Shown: positions 7,411 through 15,713, counted from the first letter of the stretch. The stretch: DNA of 64,000 nucleotides from an uncultured bacterium (GCA_902826835.1 CADEGH010000005.1:26545-90544), one strand, 5' to 3'. A program made the numbers and translations. The notes: generated from the letters alone by a model not told the origin.

Positions 7411-8556
7411 ATGGATTTCCACCTGTCTCCCGAACACTTGGCGCTGCGTGAGGAAGCTCGACGTTTCGCCGACGACGTGGTGGCGCCCGGCGCCGACGCG
7501 CGGGATCGCGCGCACGCCTTTGGCGAGGAAGTCCTCCAGGCCGCCGCGGCCAAGGGTTACCTCGGCTTGCTCGTGCCCAAGTCCTACGGCGGGCGCGATG
7601 TCGGCAATTTCGGGCAGTGCCTGATTCTCGAGGAACTGGCTAGGGCCGACATGGGGTCGCACGTCGGAATCTCGGTCCACAACTCGCTCGTGACCGGCCC
7701 GATCAAGCAGTGGGGGAGTGAGGCGCTCAAGCAGCGCTGGCTAACTCCGCTGGCCAGCGGAACCCTGATCGGGGCGTATGCCCTCACCGAGCCGCATTCC
7801 GGATCAGACGCGGCCGCGCTCTCGCTCACCGCGGTCAAAGACGGTGCGGGCTACGTGCTGAACGGCACGAAGATGTGGATCACCACCGGCAAGCGAGCCG
7901 ACCTTGCGATCGTCTTTGCGCGGACCAATCGGGAAGCGCCGAAGGCCAAGGGGATCTCGGCCTTCGTGGTCGATCTCCACGCGCGCGGCGTCAGTGCGGG
8001 CAAAAAAGAAAACAAGCTCGGGATCCGCTCGTCCGAGACGGTGCAGCTTTTCTTCGAGGATGTCCACATTGGCGCCGATGCCCTGCTTGGCGAGTTGGAC
8101 AAGGGATTCAATTACGCACTCCTCACCCTGAATGGCGGGCGGGTTGGAATCGCGACGCAGGCCGTCGGGGTGGCCCAGGCATGCCTGGACGAGGTGATCG
8201 CGGCCTTTTCGCAACGCACCGCCGAAAAGGGCGCTGCCTTCGGCACTCAAGACCAGGATTTTGCCATCGCCGAAATGGCGACGGCGATCGAGGCGTCGCG
8301 GCTCATGGTCTGGCGAGCGGCGCTGCTCCGCGACGCCGGAGTGGAGCACGTCCGTGAGGCCTCGATGGCCAAGCTCCTCGCTTCGAAAACTGCCAACGAA
8401 GTGGCCCGGCGCGCGGTGGAACTCGTCGGCCCTGCGGCCTGGTCCGAAGGCTCACGCTTGGAGCGCCTCGTGCGCGATGCCCGCATCACCGAGATCTACG
8501 AAGGAACGACGGAAATCCAAAAGCTCGTGATCGCGCGAACGCTGAAGGGCAGCTGA
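7411..8556 (+). CDS. Acyl-CoA dehydrogenase
   Basis: A 381-residue flavoprotein with the usual three-part fold. Landmarks are YALTEPHSGSDAAAL and MWITTGKRADL in the middle domain (FAD and substrate contacts) and RDARITEIYEGTTEIQKLVIAR at the C-terminus. The Glu of YEGT is the catalytic base of the short/medium-chain group. It oxidises acyl-CoA to 2-enoyl-CoA and passes electrons to ETF, which is not encoded nearby. The pattern resembles short-chain, butyryl-CoA or branched-chain enzymes; the exact substrate is not clear. The next gene, a MeaB-like GTPase, begins two bases after the stop. Grouping with a cobalamin mutase subunit suggests breakdown of branched or odd-chain acyl-CoAs. Confidence 0.94.
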   Translation: MDFHLSPEHLALREEARRFADDVVAPGADARDRAHAFGEEVLQAAAAKGYLGLLVPKSYGGRDVGNFGQCLILEELARADMGSHVGISVHNSLVTGPIKQWGSEALKQRWLTPLASGTLIGAYALTEPHSGSDAAALSLTAVKDGAGYVLNGTKMWITTGKRADLAIVFARTNREAPKAKGISAFVVDLHARGVSAGKKENKLGIRSSETVQLFFEDVHIGADALLGELDKGFNYALLTLNGGRVGIATQAVGVAQACLDEVIAAFSQRTAEKGAAFGTQDQDFAIAEMATAIEASRLMVWRAALLRDAGVEHVREASMAKLLASKTANEVARRAVELVGPAAWSEGSRLERLVRDARITEIYEGTTEIQKLVIARTLKGS

Positions 8557-8558
8557 GG

Positions 8559-9476
8559 ATGGCGGGCGGTCACGATCGTCGAGCCCTCGCGCGAGCCCTC
8601 ACCGCGGTCGAAAACGAGACCCCGGAGGGGGAGGCCCTGCTCCAACGCTTGGCGCCCCGGATCGGCCAGGCCCTGCGGCTCGGGGTGACCGGCCCCCCCG
8701 GCGTCGGCAAGAGCAGTCTCGTCAACGCGCTGGTGCGCGAGTTGCGCCGCATCGGAAGAACGGTGGCGGTCGTGGCGGTGGATCCCTCCAGCCCGACTTC
8801 GGGGGGGGCTCTGCTCGGAGATCGCGTCCGGATGGGGGAACACGCCCTGGACCCCGGAGTCTTCGTGCGCAGCCTTGCGAGCCGCGGCCAGGGAGGAGGA
8901 CTCTCCGGCTCCACCGGTTCCGTCATGGACGCCCTGGACGGCCACGGGTTCGAAGTGATCGTCCTGGAGACGGTTGGAGTAGGGCAGGCGGAGCTCGATG
9001 TCGTGAAGGAAGCCGAGGTGGTGCTCGTGGTCCTCGCCCCCGGCACGGGCGACGGCATCCAGGCCTTGAAGAGCGGGCTGCTTGAGATCGCCGACCATTG
9101 GGTGGTGAACAAGGCCGACGATCCGGGCGCGGAGGCGACGCTCTCCGACCTGTCACAAGCACTGTTGCTTCGAGCCGACGGCCACGAAATTCAAGATCGC
9201 ATTCACCTCGTCTCCGCGCGGGACGGGCGAGGAATTTCCGCACTGGCGGAACGGCTGTGGTCCGAGTCGATCGGGTCCGAGGCTAGCGATCGGCGGACGG
9301 ATCTGCGTCGCCGCTCACTGCGAACCAGACTGCTGCGCGCCGCGATGGGGCAATTTTCGGATCGCCTGGAGCGAGTCCCCGCCGACCTCGAAGTCGAGTC
9401 GCTAGCGGCCGGGGCTTCGACGCTCGCTTCCGCCGCTCGTTCGCTCCTGACCAAGACGTTGGAATCGAACTCATGA
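8559..9476 (+). CDS. meaB: MeaB/ArgK-type P-loop GTPase (mutase chaperone)
   Basis: A 305-residue G3E-family GTPase. Walker A is GPPGVGKS (45-52), followed by [23 protein letters not shown]. Switch and base-recognition motifs are [12 protein letters not shown] and NKADD. These are diagnostic of MeaB, which loads and protects adenosylcobalamin in methylmalonyl-CoA mutase and its relatives. Old annotations call the family ArgK or LAO transport ATPase, which is misleading. It overlaps the next gene, the cobalamin-binding small subunit, by four bases (ATGA), consistent with work on the same mutase. The large catalytic subunit is not in the window. Confidence 0.93.
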   Translation: MAGGHDRRALARALTAVENETPEGEALLQRLAPRIGQALRLGVTGPPGVGKSSLVNALVRELRRIGRTVAVVAVDPSSPTSGGALLGDRVRMGEHALDPGVFVRSLASRGQGGGLSGSTGSVMDALDGHGFEVIVLETVGVGQAELDVVKEAEVVLVVLAPGTGDGIQALKSGLLEIADHWVVNKADDPGAEATLSDLSQALLLRADGHEIQDRIHLVSARDGRGISALAERLWSESIGSEASDRRTDLRRRSLRTRLLRAAMGQFSDRLERVPADLEVESLAAGASTLASAARSLLTKTLESNS

Positions 9477-9892
9477 CGATGCGCAAGATCAAAGTGCTGG
9501 TCGCCAAGCCCGGGCTCGACGGTCACGATCGCGGGGCCAAAGTCGTGGCGGCCTCGCTGCGCGACGCTGGCATGGAAGTGGTCTACACCGGCTTGCATCA
9601 GACCCCGGAGATGATCGTCGAAGCCGCGCTCGAAGAGGATGTCGATGTGGTAGGACTCTCGGTCCACAGCGGTGCTCACCTTCCCCTGTTTCGGCGCGTG
9701 CTCACCCTGCTGCGGGAAAAAGGGATGGACGATGTCCTCTTGACGGGTGGGGGGATCATTCCTCCCTCCGATCGGGCGGCGCTCGAAGCCGAAGGGGTCG
9801 GGCGACTGTTCGGCCCCGGGGCCAAGACGAGCGACCTCGCCTCTTACATTCGAGCCGAAGTGGCGAAGCGGCGTCCGGCGCCTCAATCCTGA
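9473..9892 (+). CDS. Cobalamin-binding small subunit of an acyl-CoA mutase
   Basis: A 139-residue stand-alone B12-binding domain. [11 protein letters not shown] contains the DxHxxG motif; His18 should be the lower axial cobalt ligand. [11 protein letters not shown] and TGGGIIP complete the usual cobalamin pocket. Such separate domains are the small subunit of archaeal-type methylmalonyl-CoA mutase or of isobutyryl-, ethylmalonyl- or hydroxyisobutyryl-CoA mutases. They pair with a TIM-barrel large subunit of roughly 550 residues that is absent here. The start is fixed by the ATGA overlap with meaB. Neighbouring acyl-CoA dehydrogenases fit a valine/isoleucine or propionate route. Which mutase it serves cannot be decided from this subunit alone. 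Confidence 0.92.
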   Translation: MTMRKIKVLVAKPGLDGHDRGAKVVAASLRDAGMEVVYTGLHQTPEMIVEAALEEDVDVVGLSVHSGAHLPLFRRVLTLLREKGMDDVLLTGGGIIPPSDRAALEAEGVGRLFGPGAKTSDLASYIRAEVAKRRPAPQS

Positions 9893-9903
9893 AAGGACTC
9901 ATC

Positions 9904-11007
9904 ATGGAAGCCAGTGCATTGGACGGCCTGCTCACTGAAGATCTCCTGTTGGTCCAAGGCAGTGTTCGGGAGTTGGCCCAGACCTCGGTGTCACCCAGGG
10001 CTGAGTTGTGGGACCACCACGGCGGATTCCCCGCCGAGTTTTGGGATGAACTCGCGGGCCTCGGGCTCTTCTCCTTGCTCGTGCCGGACTCGGAGGGGGG
10101 ATCCGGCCTCGGCTTACTCGGGGCGGTGGTCGCCACCAGCACGCTCTCCGAGGGAGGCGGCCTCGCGGGAGCGATGTTCCTTGCGCAGTCCGCGGCGATC
10201 TATGCCCTCATCCGGGGCGAGGACACATCCGCGCGCGCTCGCAACCTGCCCACACTCCAAAGTGGCGAAGCCAAGGGCGCGGTGGCTTTTGCCGGCCCGA
10301 TACCGGGTGTCTCGAGCGTCCGCGCCGAGGTCGACGGCACGCGTGTGCGATTGTTCGGAGAGCACGCCATGGTCCCGTTCGGCGGACGGGCCGCCCTCCA
10401 CGTCGCACGGGCCCTGCGCGGAGATGAGCCGGTGCTCACGAGTTTCGAGAGTGGGGGTGGCGGGGGGAGGCATTCCACTCTCACGCCGACGCAGGGTTTG
10501 GCTGGCCTCGAGTTCGCCTCGGTGCAATGGGATGCCGCCGAAGGACGCCTGCTCGGGGGAGCCGCGCACGTGGTCGACTTGGAGGATGCGCTGCGCCTCT
10601 TGGTTGCCGCCTTTCACGTCGGGGTTGGCCGAGGTGCGGTCGCCCACGCGGTGCGTTACGCCGAGGAGCGCAAGCAGTTCGGTCTCGAACTCTCCCGCTT
10701 CGGCGCGATGCGCGAGCGCTTGGCGGAGGCCGATGCCGGACTCGAGGCGGCGCGGGCATGTCTCTATCTCGCGGCGCGTGAGAAGGACCGGGGCGCACCA
10801 TCGCGGGCGATGATCGCGCGGGCGCGGTGGCTGTCGGCACGAGCCGGAATGGCGGCGGCGGACCACGCGGTCCAAGTCTATGGCGGCTACGGCTACAGCC
10901 GCGAGTATCCGGTCGAGCGCGCCTACCGGGAAGCGAGATTCCTCGGCTTCGGCGAGGGTTTGGCCTCCGACCTCCACCTGACGATTTCGCAAGGCTTGCG
11001 CCCATGA
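9904..11007 (+). CDS. Acyl-CoA dehydrogenase-like protein, divergent
   Basis: A 367-residue member of the acyl-CoA dehydrogenase fold. The C-terminal half is well conserved: AVRYAEERKQFGLELSRF and VYGGYGYSREYPVERAYREA. The middle domain is poorly conserved; I cannot find the usual TEPxxGSD or WITNG blocks, and a glycine-rich SGGGGGRHS occurs instead. At the C-terminus, FLGFGEGLASDLHL replaces IYEGTxEI. One Glu could align with the catalytic base, but the loop differs. It may be an active enzyme with an unusual substrate, or a partner subunit of the upstream dehydrogenase. It lies 11 bases after the B12 subunit and overlaps ubiX by four bases. Confidence 0.85.
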   Translation: MEASALDGLLTEDLLLVQGSVRELAQTSVSPRAELWDHHGGFPAEFWDELAGLGLFSLLVPDSEGGSGLGLLGAVVATSTLSEGGGLAGAMFLAQSAAIYALIRGEDTSARARNLPTLQSGEAKGAVAFAGPIPGVSSVRAEVDGTRVRLFGEHAMVPFGGRAALHVARALRGDEPVLTSFESGGGGGRHSTLTPTQGLAGLEFASVQWDAAEGRLLGGAAHVVDLEDALRLLVAAFHVGVGRGAVAHAVRYAEERKQFGLELSRFGAMRERLAEADAGLEAARACLYLAAREKDRGAPSRAMIARARWLSARAGMAAADHAVQVYGGYGYSREYPVERAYREARFLGFGEGLASDLHLTISQGLRP

Positions 11008-11600
11008 GCCAGTCGCGCCCCCTCCTCGTCGGAATTTCCGGAGGGAGCGGCCCGATTCTCGGAGTGCGGCTCCTCGAGGTCCTCAGGGAACTCGGCGGGA
11101 TCGAGACCCACCTGATCGCCTCGCCCTCGGCGATCCGCACCCTTGCGCTCGAGACCCCGGAATGGCCGTGGGAGCGCGTCCGCACCCTTGCCTCGCACGT
11201 TCACGACCATCGCGACATCGCGGCCGCGCCAGCGTCCGGCTCCTTCCGCACCATGGGAATGGTTGTGATCCCGGCCAGCATGCACACCGCGGCGGCCATT
11301 GCCTATTGTCAGGCCGACAACCTCCTGGTCCGCGCCGCCGATGTCACTCTCAAAGAGCGTCGCCCGCTCATCGTGGTGCCGCGCGAATCGCCATGGCATC
11401 TCGGGCACCTCCGCGCGCTCACCCAACTCGCGGAAATCGGCGGCACCATCGTCCCCCCGGTGCTCGGCTTCTACCACCAGCCCCGCACCATGACGGACCT
11501 GATCGACCTCGTCATCGGCAAAGTGCTGGATCTCCTCTCCATCGACCACTCCCTCACCAAGCGCTGGTCCGGCCCGCCTGCCTCCGATTCCCGAGGATAG
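11004..11600 (+). CDS. ubiX: UbiX-type flavin prenyltransferase
   Basis: A 198-residue flavoprotein. It shows GISGGSGPILGVRLLE at the N-terminus, VIPASMHTAAAIAYCQADNLLVRAADV in the middle, and LKERRPLIVVPRESP followed by HLRALTQLAEIGGTIVPPVLGFYHQP. These are UbiX/Pad1 signatures. The family prenylates FMN with dimethylallyl phosphate to make the cofactor of UbiD decarboxylases. UbiD is not in the window, so the cofactor serves an enzyme elsewhere, for instance in menaquinone synthesis or acyl-acid decarboxylation. The start overlaps the preceding stop (ATGA), making this the last gene of the acyl-CoA operon. It converges with the minus-strand operon ending at 11725. Confidence 0.93.
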   Translation: MSQSRPLLVGISGGSGPILGVRLLEVLRELGGIETHLIASPSAIRTLALETPEWPWERVRTLASHVHDHRDIAAAPASGSFRTMGMVVIPASMHTAAAIAYCQADNLLVRAADVTLKERRPLIVVPRESPWHLGHLRALTQLAEIGGTIVPPVLGFYHQPRTMTDLIDLVIGKVLDLLSIDHSLTKRWSGPPASDSRG

Positions 11601-11724
11601 GGCCGGCAACTGCACTTGGTGGGTGTTCATCCGGCCGAATCGTGGCTCCACGGTGCACCGCGTGGGTTGATTGTTCGTGCCGCGCGGCGTGCTTCCAACC
11701 GGTTGGACGCGAGGGGGCCTTCGC

Positions 11725-12360
11725 TCAAGGGGGGCCACGGCTCACTAACCCAGAGGAAATGGAGAGGCCTTCCGGTCCGGGGAAGTGGGCCTGCAGTTGT
11801 GCGCGGAAGCGCTGGTCCGATTCCTCTCGCCGACGGTCGCGCTCGGGAGCGGGTAGCGAGTCGAGCTCGGCAGTTTCGGAGTGCCAATTGCGAACGGCGG
11901 AGGCGACCCCGAGTAGCTCCGCCTCGGAAGGAGACCGAGGGAGTTGCATGAGTATCTCCAGGGTGGTCTCGCGCACCGCGTGCGCGAAGGAACCGAAGCC
12001 GGCCGCGGTACGTATCTCGGCCAATTTCTCGGGTGACCATTCCCAGTTCGGTTTGGGTGGCACAGTCATCGAGGTGACGCTATGGGGCGTGCCGGCCGTC
12101 GGAGTCGACTCGGGCTGTGGATCGGGCCGGGTGGGGTCCTCGATCGGACGGCGGCTGTCGCCGATGTGGGCTTCGAGTCGTTGGATGCGAATGCCCAATT
12201 CGGAGGCACCCGGGCCGGAGGGGTTGGGTCCGGAGAGGTCCGAGTCCAGGCCTTCGATGCGCAGCAGCCGCTCTTCGAGGCGGGTGATTCGCTGGTGTCC
12301 CCAGAATCCTGCCGCCACTACGATCAATCCGACGGATGCCAGGGCGAAGCGGGTCATCAT
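11725..12360 (-). CDS. Membrane-anchored protein of MauE/DUF1573 operon, unknown
   Basis: This 211-residue protein begins MMTRFALASVGLIVVAAGFW, a single N-terminal membrane anchor or uncleaved signal. A short heptad-like stretch (HQRITRLEERLLRIEGL) that may form a coiled coil follows, then a Pro/Ser/Thr-rich linker. The C-terminal domain is helical, charged and Trp-containing (PNWEWSPEKLAEIRTAAGFG). I do not recognise that domain. The start is taken from the four-base overlap with the MauE gene; a longer frame reaches 12807 but crosses the MauE gene. It is the last gene of a six-gene minus-strand operon, so it probably works with the exported disulfide-rich product. Nothing suggests catalysis. 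Confidence 0.75.
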   Translation of the reverse strand: MMTRFALASVGLIVVAAGFWGHQRITRLEERLLRIEGLDSDLSGPNPSGPGASELGIRIQRLEAHIGDSRRPIEDPTRPDPQPESTPTAGTPHSVTSMTVPPKPNWEWSPEKLAEIRTAAGFGSFAHAVRETTLEILMQLPRSPSEAELLGVASAVRNWHSETAELDSLPAPERDRRREESDQRFRAQLQAHFPGPEGLSISSGLVSRGPP

Positions 12361-12782
12361 GCTCGTACCTCCGAAGAGGATTGTAATCGGCGCGCCACAA
12401 AAAGGGCAGTCATTGCGAGGACGTTGCGGAGCAGGGCACCCCACACCGGAAGCGCGCTCGACTTCCCGCCGCAGGCGCAGCCTGCCCCGAAGCCCTGCTG
12501 CAGGCCCTGGCGAGCGAGGACGACCGTAAACAACAGGAGTAAGACCAGGCACGATGAAGTTACTATTCGGCAGCGCGGCAGGGCGAAGAGCAGCACTGAA
12601 GTGGTCGCTTCGGCGAAGACCAACGCGTTCCGAAGCAACCCACCCCAAGGCCCGAGTCCCAGTGATTGGAGTGTCGCCTGAATTTGCTGGATCGACCAAC
12701 AAGGATCCGTCAGTTTGCCGGAGAGGGCGGAAGCGAACAAAAGCCCGACTGCCCAGGTGAGCAGGAGGTCTATCTTGCCCAC
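12357..12782 (-). CDS. MauE/DoxX-like redox-associated membrane protein
   Basis: A 141-residue polytopic protein with about four hydrophobic helices: LLLTWAVGLLFASALSG, NALVFAEATTSVLLFAL, SSCLVLLLLFTVVLA and RNVLAMTALFVA. Between helices three and four is the Cys pair GCACGG, and a further Cys lies in LTDPCWS. This layout is that of the MauE/DoxX group. MauE is needed for disulfide formation in the methylamine dehydrogenase small subunit, and relatives act in periplasmic thiol oxidation or quinone-linked redox. No methylamine dehydrogenase genes are present. The likely client is the 12-Cys exported protein at the head of this operon (inference). It starts five bases after the upstream stop and overlaps the next gene by four bases. 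Confidence 0.8.
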   Translation of the reverse strand: MGKIDLLLTWAVGLLFASALSGKLTDPCWSIQQIQATLQSLGLGPWGGLLRNALVFAEATTSVLLFALPRCRIVTSSCLVLLLLFTVVLARQGLQQGFGAGCACGGKSSALPVWGALLRNVLAMTALFVARRLQSSSEVRA

Positions 12783-12787
12783 GCGGC

Positions 12788-13162
12788 CTACTCCCCCGCG
12801 CGCTCAAAAGCGTGGAAGGACTTTCCTTGGCCCCGGGTAGTCAGGACGATGCCCGGGATTCGGGTCGGATCGTCGATCGATCGCACCCGGGCCGAACCTC
12901 GAATCACCTGGCCTGGAGCCAAGACCGTCGGGTAATCCGGTACGTTCTCCAGGGAAACACAATCGCACCCCGCCAGAATGCCGAGGATCTCGACCGGACT
13001 CCCGGACGAGTTCGATAGCTCGAATTGAACTTGCTCGCCCGAAGTGAAGCTCGTCACCCGGACCAATGTGGTGCATTGGAATCGTGTCAAGGCCCACCCG
13101 CCCACGCAGAGTGCGAGGATAGCCGCGAGACTCCGAATCGACTTTGTCTCGGTCATCGACAC
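12788..13162 (-). CDS. Exported DUF1573-like protein
   Basis: A 124-residue protein with an N-terminal hydrophobic segment (SLAAILALCVGGWAL) that anchors or exports it. A beta-rich domain follows, with VQFELSNSSGSPVEILGILAGCDCVSLEN. The pattern 'strand - N - x - G - xP - hydrophobic - CxC' matches DUF1573, a small immunoglobulin-like domain whose CxC may be redox-active or structural. The domain is shorter than usual. GTG at 13162 begins one base after the previous stop and has GGAG seven bases upstream; an ATG at 13156 is the alternative. It is the second DUF1573-type protein in the operon. Its function is unknown, but co-occurrence of DUF1573 with MauE points to extracytoplasmic thiol chemistry. 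Confidence 0.7.
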   Translation of the reverse strand: MSMTETKSIRSLAAILALCVGGWALTRFQCTTLVRVTSFTSGEQVQFELSNSSGSPVEILGILAGCDCVSLENVPDYPTVLAPGQVIRGSARVRSIDDPTRIPGIVLTTRGQGKSFHAFERAGE

Positions 13163-13163
13163 G

Positions 13164-14159
13164 TCAAGGCTCCAGAATTCGGACTGGGACGCTCTCGGAT
13201 TCCCCGCGGGATCCGGTCAACACCAATCCCGTGGGTCGACCCGCCGGAGGAACCTCCAGAAGGATCCGGGCATTGAGCAATCCGGAGGTCTCGAATCGGC
13301 AGGTTCCGGAGTTCGCTGGCTCCAGTCGCGCCGAGCGCAAGTCGAATCCGGGCTGCACCGCGGCGGCCACTTCCGCGCGCGCGGGCTCTGTCCCCTTGCG
13401 GGCGATCAGGATCGCGCCCGGGCTTACACGAAATGCGGACCCGGCGAGGACGGAAGCGGGAACCACGATGTCTCGGGAGGTACCGTCGTATTCGGCTCGA
13501 ATGACGATCTCGAAGGCGTGGCTGCGACGATTGTCCAGCGAGCCGTTCACTCGAATTGTCGCATGTCTCGCCCGTCCCCGGCGGCGCAAGGGCTCGATCA
13601 GAACCCGAGCGGAATCGGGGGAGGACACGGACCCGAGGGCGACACACGCGTTGATGTCCTCGGTGGGGAGCATCAGGTCCGCGGACATGCTGAACTCGTC
13701 CTCACCGGGCGGCACTTCGTGCTGGAGACGGCTCGGGGTCAGTACGGGGGGGCCTTTGACAAACGCCGTCGTGTAGAAATCGAGAGTTTGGATCCGGCCG
13801 TCCACCTTGATCCGAACGGCAATGTGTCGGTCCAACTCGCCGGATGTACCGGTCGTATCCAGAGTGCAGTCGACGTACAGGAAATCGCCGGCAGGGACTT
13901 CGTCGCGCGTCGTCCGAACCTCCAAGCAGGTGCAAGAGACTGAAGTTCCTTCCACGGCCCAGGGAGAACCACTGTCGTTCGGGAGCGAGAAGCGGTGGGC
14001 GATCCGGTGGTCGCCCACGATGGTGCCAAAATCGTGGGTCCGGTTTGAGGTCGGGGAGTCGCGGTCGCAGCCGAGCATGCCCAGGATGGCCATGATCAGG
14101 GCGCCGAGTGCGATGGAGTGGCTTCGGCTGCGCCGAGCATCGACAGTTCGGATTTGCAT
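13164..14159 (-). CDS. DUF1573-domain lipoprotein
   Basis: This 331-residue protein has a signal sequence ending in the lipobox LGC (MAILGMLGCDRD), so it is probably a lipoprotein. A classical DUF1573 domain follows: THDFGTIVGDHRIAHRFSLPN, then VSCTCLEV with the CxC pair. Two further beta-sandwich-like segments without cysteines fill the C-terminal half, and one (SLDNRRSHAFEIVIRAEYDG) resembles a degenerate repeat of the same fold. ATG at 14159 is preceded by GAGGAGA. It sits between the unknown exported protein and the shorter DUF1573-like gene, separated by 1-13 bases. It may hold or deliver disulfides to the Cys-rich product of the operon; this is inference. Confidence 0.8.
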   Translation of the reverse strand: MQIRTVDARRSRSHSIALGALIMAILGMLGCDRDSPTSNRTHDFGTIVGDHRIAHRFSLPNDSGSPWAVEGTSVSCTCLEVRTTRDEVPAGDFLYVDCTLDTTGTSGELDRHIAVRIKVDGRIQTLDFYTTAFVKGPPVLTPSRLQHEVPPGEDEFSMSADLMLPTEDINACVALGSVSSPDSARVLIEPLRRRGRARHATIRVNGSLDNRRSHAFEIVIRAEYDGTSRDIVVPASVLAGSAFRVSPGAILIARKGTEPARAEVAAAVQPGFDLRSARLEPANSGTCRFETSGLLNARILLEVPPAGRPTGLVLTGSRGESESVPVRILEP

Positions 14160-14172
14160 GGTCGGTTCTCCT

Positions 14173-15246
14173 CTATGGACGTCGCGTGGGTACGCCGAAT
14201 TTCTCTCTGACCGCGAGCAGGGACTCCGCGACCGGGCCGGAGTATGCCGGGCCGTCGGTCACGAGCCGTCGGATCTCGACCGGCCATTCCGACGGATCCA
14301 GTCCCCAAGGCCTGGCTTCGCGACCCCTGAAGTCGACTAGGGGGATTATTCCCCGGACCTCGATCTTGAGTTGGTCGCGGTGGACAGCCCAGTTCATGAT
14401 TTCGACACGGGAGCGAGTGAATGTCACATTATGTTCGTCCAGTTGGGTGGCGACGCAGGCGCTAGGATAGGCCAGGCCTCTGCCATCGTCCATTTCGTAC
14501 TCGAAGCGACCAGCGACGATGACCTCTCCCTCCCGGACTCGGGCGACTCTGCTCGGAAGATTGGCCAGATCGCGGCGAACTTCCACCGTGAATATCACCG
14601 GTGAATCCGGACTCCTGGATACTTCGTACCGGCTGGCGGCAGTGGGGTCGGGCCTCCACGCGGCGGCGCGTAACCAATCGAGGCCGAATGTGCTGCCAGG
14701 AATCGGCTGAAAGACGCTTCCGAACGTGTGCAGGAGGAGCTTGCTGTTGCTCCTGATTCCCAACGTAGCGATGTCCGGCTCATAGTGAAGCTCGAGTGAT
14801 TCGTGGATCAGCATCACGCTGGGAGGCTCCACGTAAAGGGATGGTCGTGTCTCCTTGATCGAGTCCCTGATTTTGACGACATGGTAGTAGTTCGAGGACT
14901 TCTCGGTGCCGAGCTCCGCAGAGGGAGTCGTCGAGAGGGCGAGTCGATCGTAGAGATTCGAGATCGCCGTGAAATCGGGAAGCGGAGACGAATTTGTCGT
15001 GAGGGCCGACGCGAGCGACTCCACGCCAGCTCGAACTCCTCCTTGGTCGAGCTCGGACCTGCGAAAGCGCAGGAATTCCTCGCGGACGCGGTATTCCCCG
15101 TCCGAGTCGAAGATCTCCCAGCTTGCAATGTCCGGAGCCTGGTTCGGAGGTTGCGCGTGAGTTGTGGATCGGAGCAGGCCCGTCATCAGGCCGATCAACA
15201 GGCCGACGCCGATCACGCGTGGATTCGAATTACGTGGAGTCGCCAT
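14173..15246 (-). CDS. Exported protein of MauE/DUF1573 operon, unknown
   Basis: A 357-residue protein with a clear signal peptide (IGVGLLIGLMTGLL, cleavage near THAQ). The mature part has no cysteine cluster. It contains helical N-terminal segments (EFLRFRRSELDQGG, IKETRPSLYVEP) and a beta-rich C-terminal half with RVREGEVIVAGRFEYEM and LKIEVRGIIPLVDF. I do not recognise the family. ATG at 15246 has AAGGAG at proper spacing. It lies directly downstream of the 12-Cys protein gene, the usual place for a dedicated partner, and upstream of the DUF1573 lipoprotein. A chaperone or receptor role is possible but unsupported. Confidence 0.75.
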   Translation of the reverse strand: MATPRNSNPRVIGVGLLIGLMTGLLRSTTHAQPPNQAPDIASWEIFDSDGEYRVREEFLRFRRSELDQGGVRAGVESLASALTTNSSPLPDFTAISNLYDRLALSTTPSAELGTEKSSNYYHVVKIRDSIKETRPSLYVEPPSVMLIHESLELHYEPDIATLGIRSNSKLLLHTFGSVFQPIPGSTFGLDWLRAAAWRPDPTAASRYEVSRSPDSPVIFTVEVRRDLANLPSRVARVREGEVIVAGRFEYEMDDGRGLAYPSACVATQLDEHNVTFTRSRVEIMNWAVHRDQLKIEVRGIIPLVDFRGREARPWGLDPSEWPVEIRRLVTDGPAYSGPVAESLLAVREKFGVPTRRP

Positions 15247-15261
15247 GGGTCACTCCTTGAG

Positions 15262-15675
15262 TCAATTGCAGGGAGAGCCGCTGCACCCCGTCGCGGTGAC
15301 GGTTGTCGGGCCTACGACGACCCATTTGCAGGTCAAGAGTTCGGGATTGGTCGGGCAGGTGGCCACCTGACATGCGTACTTGGCCACCGGATAGTCGACG
15401 CCCGAGGTGTCGGTGCAGTGTTTGTTTTCTCGGGTCACACACTGGGCCGGAATGAACGGAGTCGTGCCGGATCCCGAGCAGACGATCGAATCGAGGCAGG
15501 GACCGTCGTAACACAGGGCGGCCGGAGGACCCCCGGGGGTGAAGGTCGGGCGCTGGCAGCACTTGTTGTTGAGTGCGGGTTCCACCGGCACCGGGTCCTG
15601 AATCGCGGAGGCCCCGCAGAGGACGATCGTCAGGGCGGCGATCGAGATGGTCGCGAAGAGAGTCTTAGGATTCAT
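15262..15675 (-). CDS. Small exported protein with 12 cysteines
   Basis: This 137-residue protein has a signal peptide (MNPKTLFATISIAALTIVL, cleavage near GASA). The mature part of about 110 residues holds twelve cysteines: NKCCQ, ALCYDG, GPCLDS, IVCSGS, AQCVT, KHCTD, YACQV, ATCPT, LTCKW, TGCSG and a C-terminal PCN. Twelve cysteines in a small exported protein imply extensive disulfide bonding. It is first in the operon, followed by DUF1573 and MauE genes, so it is the likely client of that machinery (inference). Methylamine dehydrogenase small subunit also has six disulfides and needs MauE, but this protein has one Trp and no similarity I can see, so a TTQ enzyme is unlikely. I chose ATG 15675 because GAGGA lies just upstream. 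Confidence 0.78.
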   Translation of the reverse strand: MNPKTLFATISIAALTIVLCGASAIQDPVPVEPALNNKCCQRPTFTPGGPPAALCYDGPCLDSIVCSGSGTTPFIPAQCVTRENKHCTDTSGVDYPVAKYACQVATCPTNPELLTCKWVVVGPTTVTATGCSGSPCN

Positions 15676-15713
15676 GGCATTCCTCGAGCTCGACTTCTTT
15701 TCGCACTTCGGCG

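Noticed and set aside
15262-15675. 12-Cys protein as a methylamine dehydrogenase small subunit
   Set aside because: It has a single Trp, so a tryptophan tryptophylquinone cannot form, and no large subunit or other mau genes are present.
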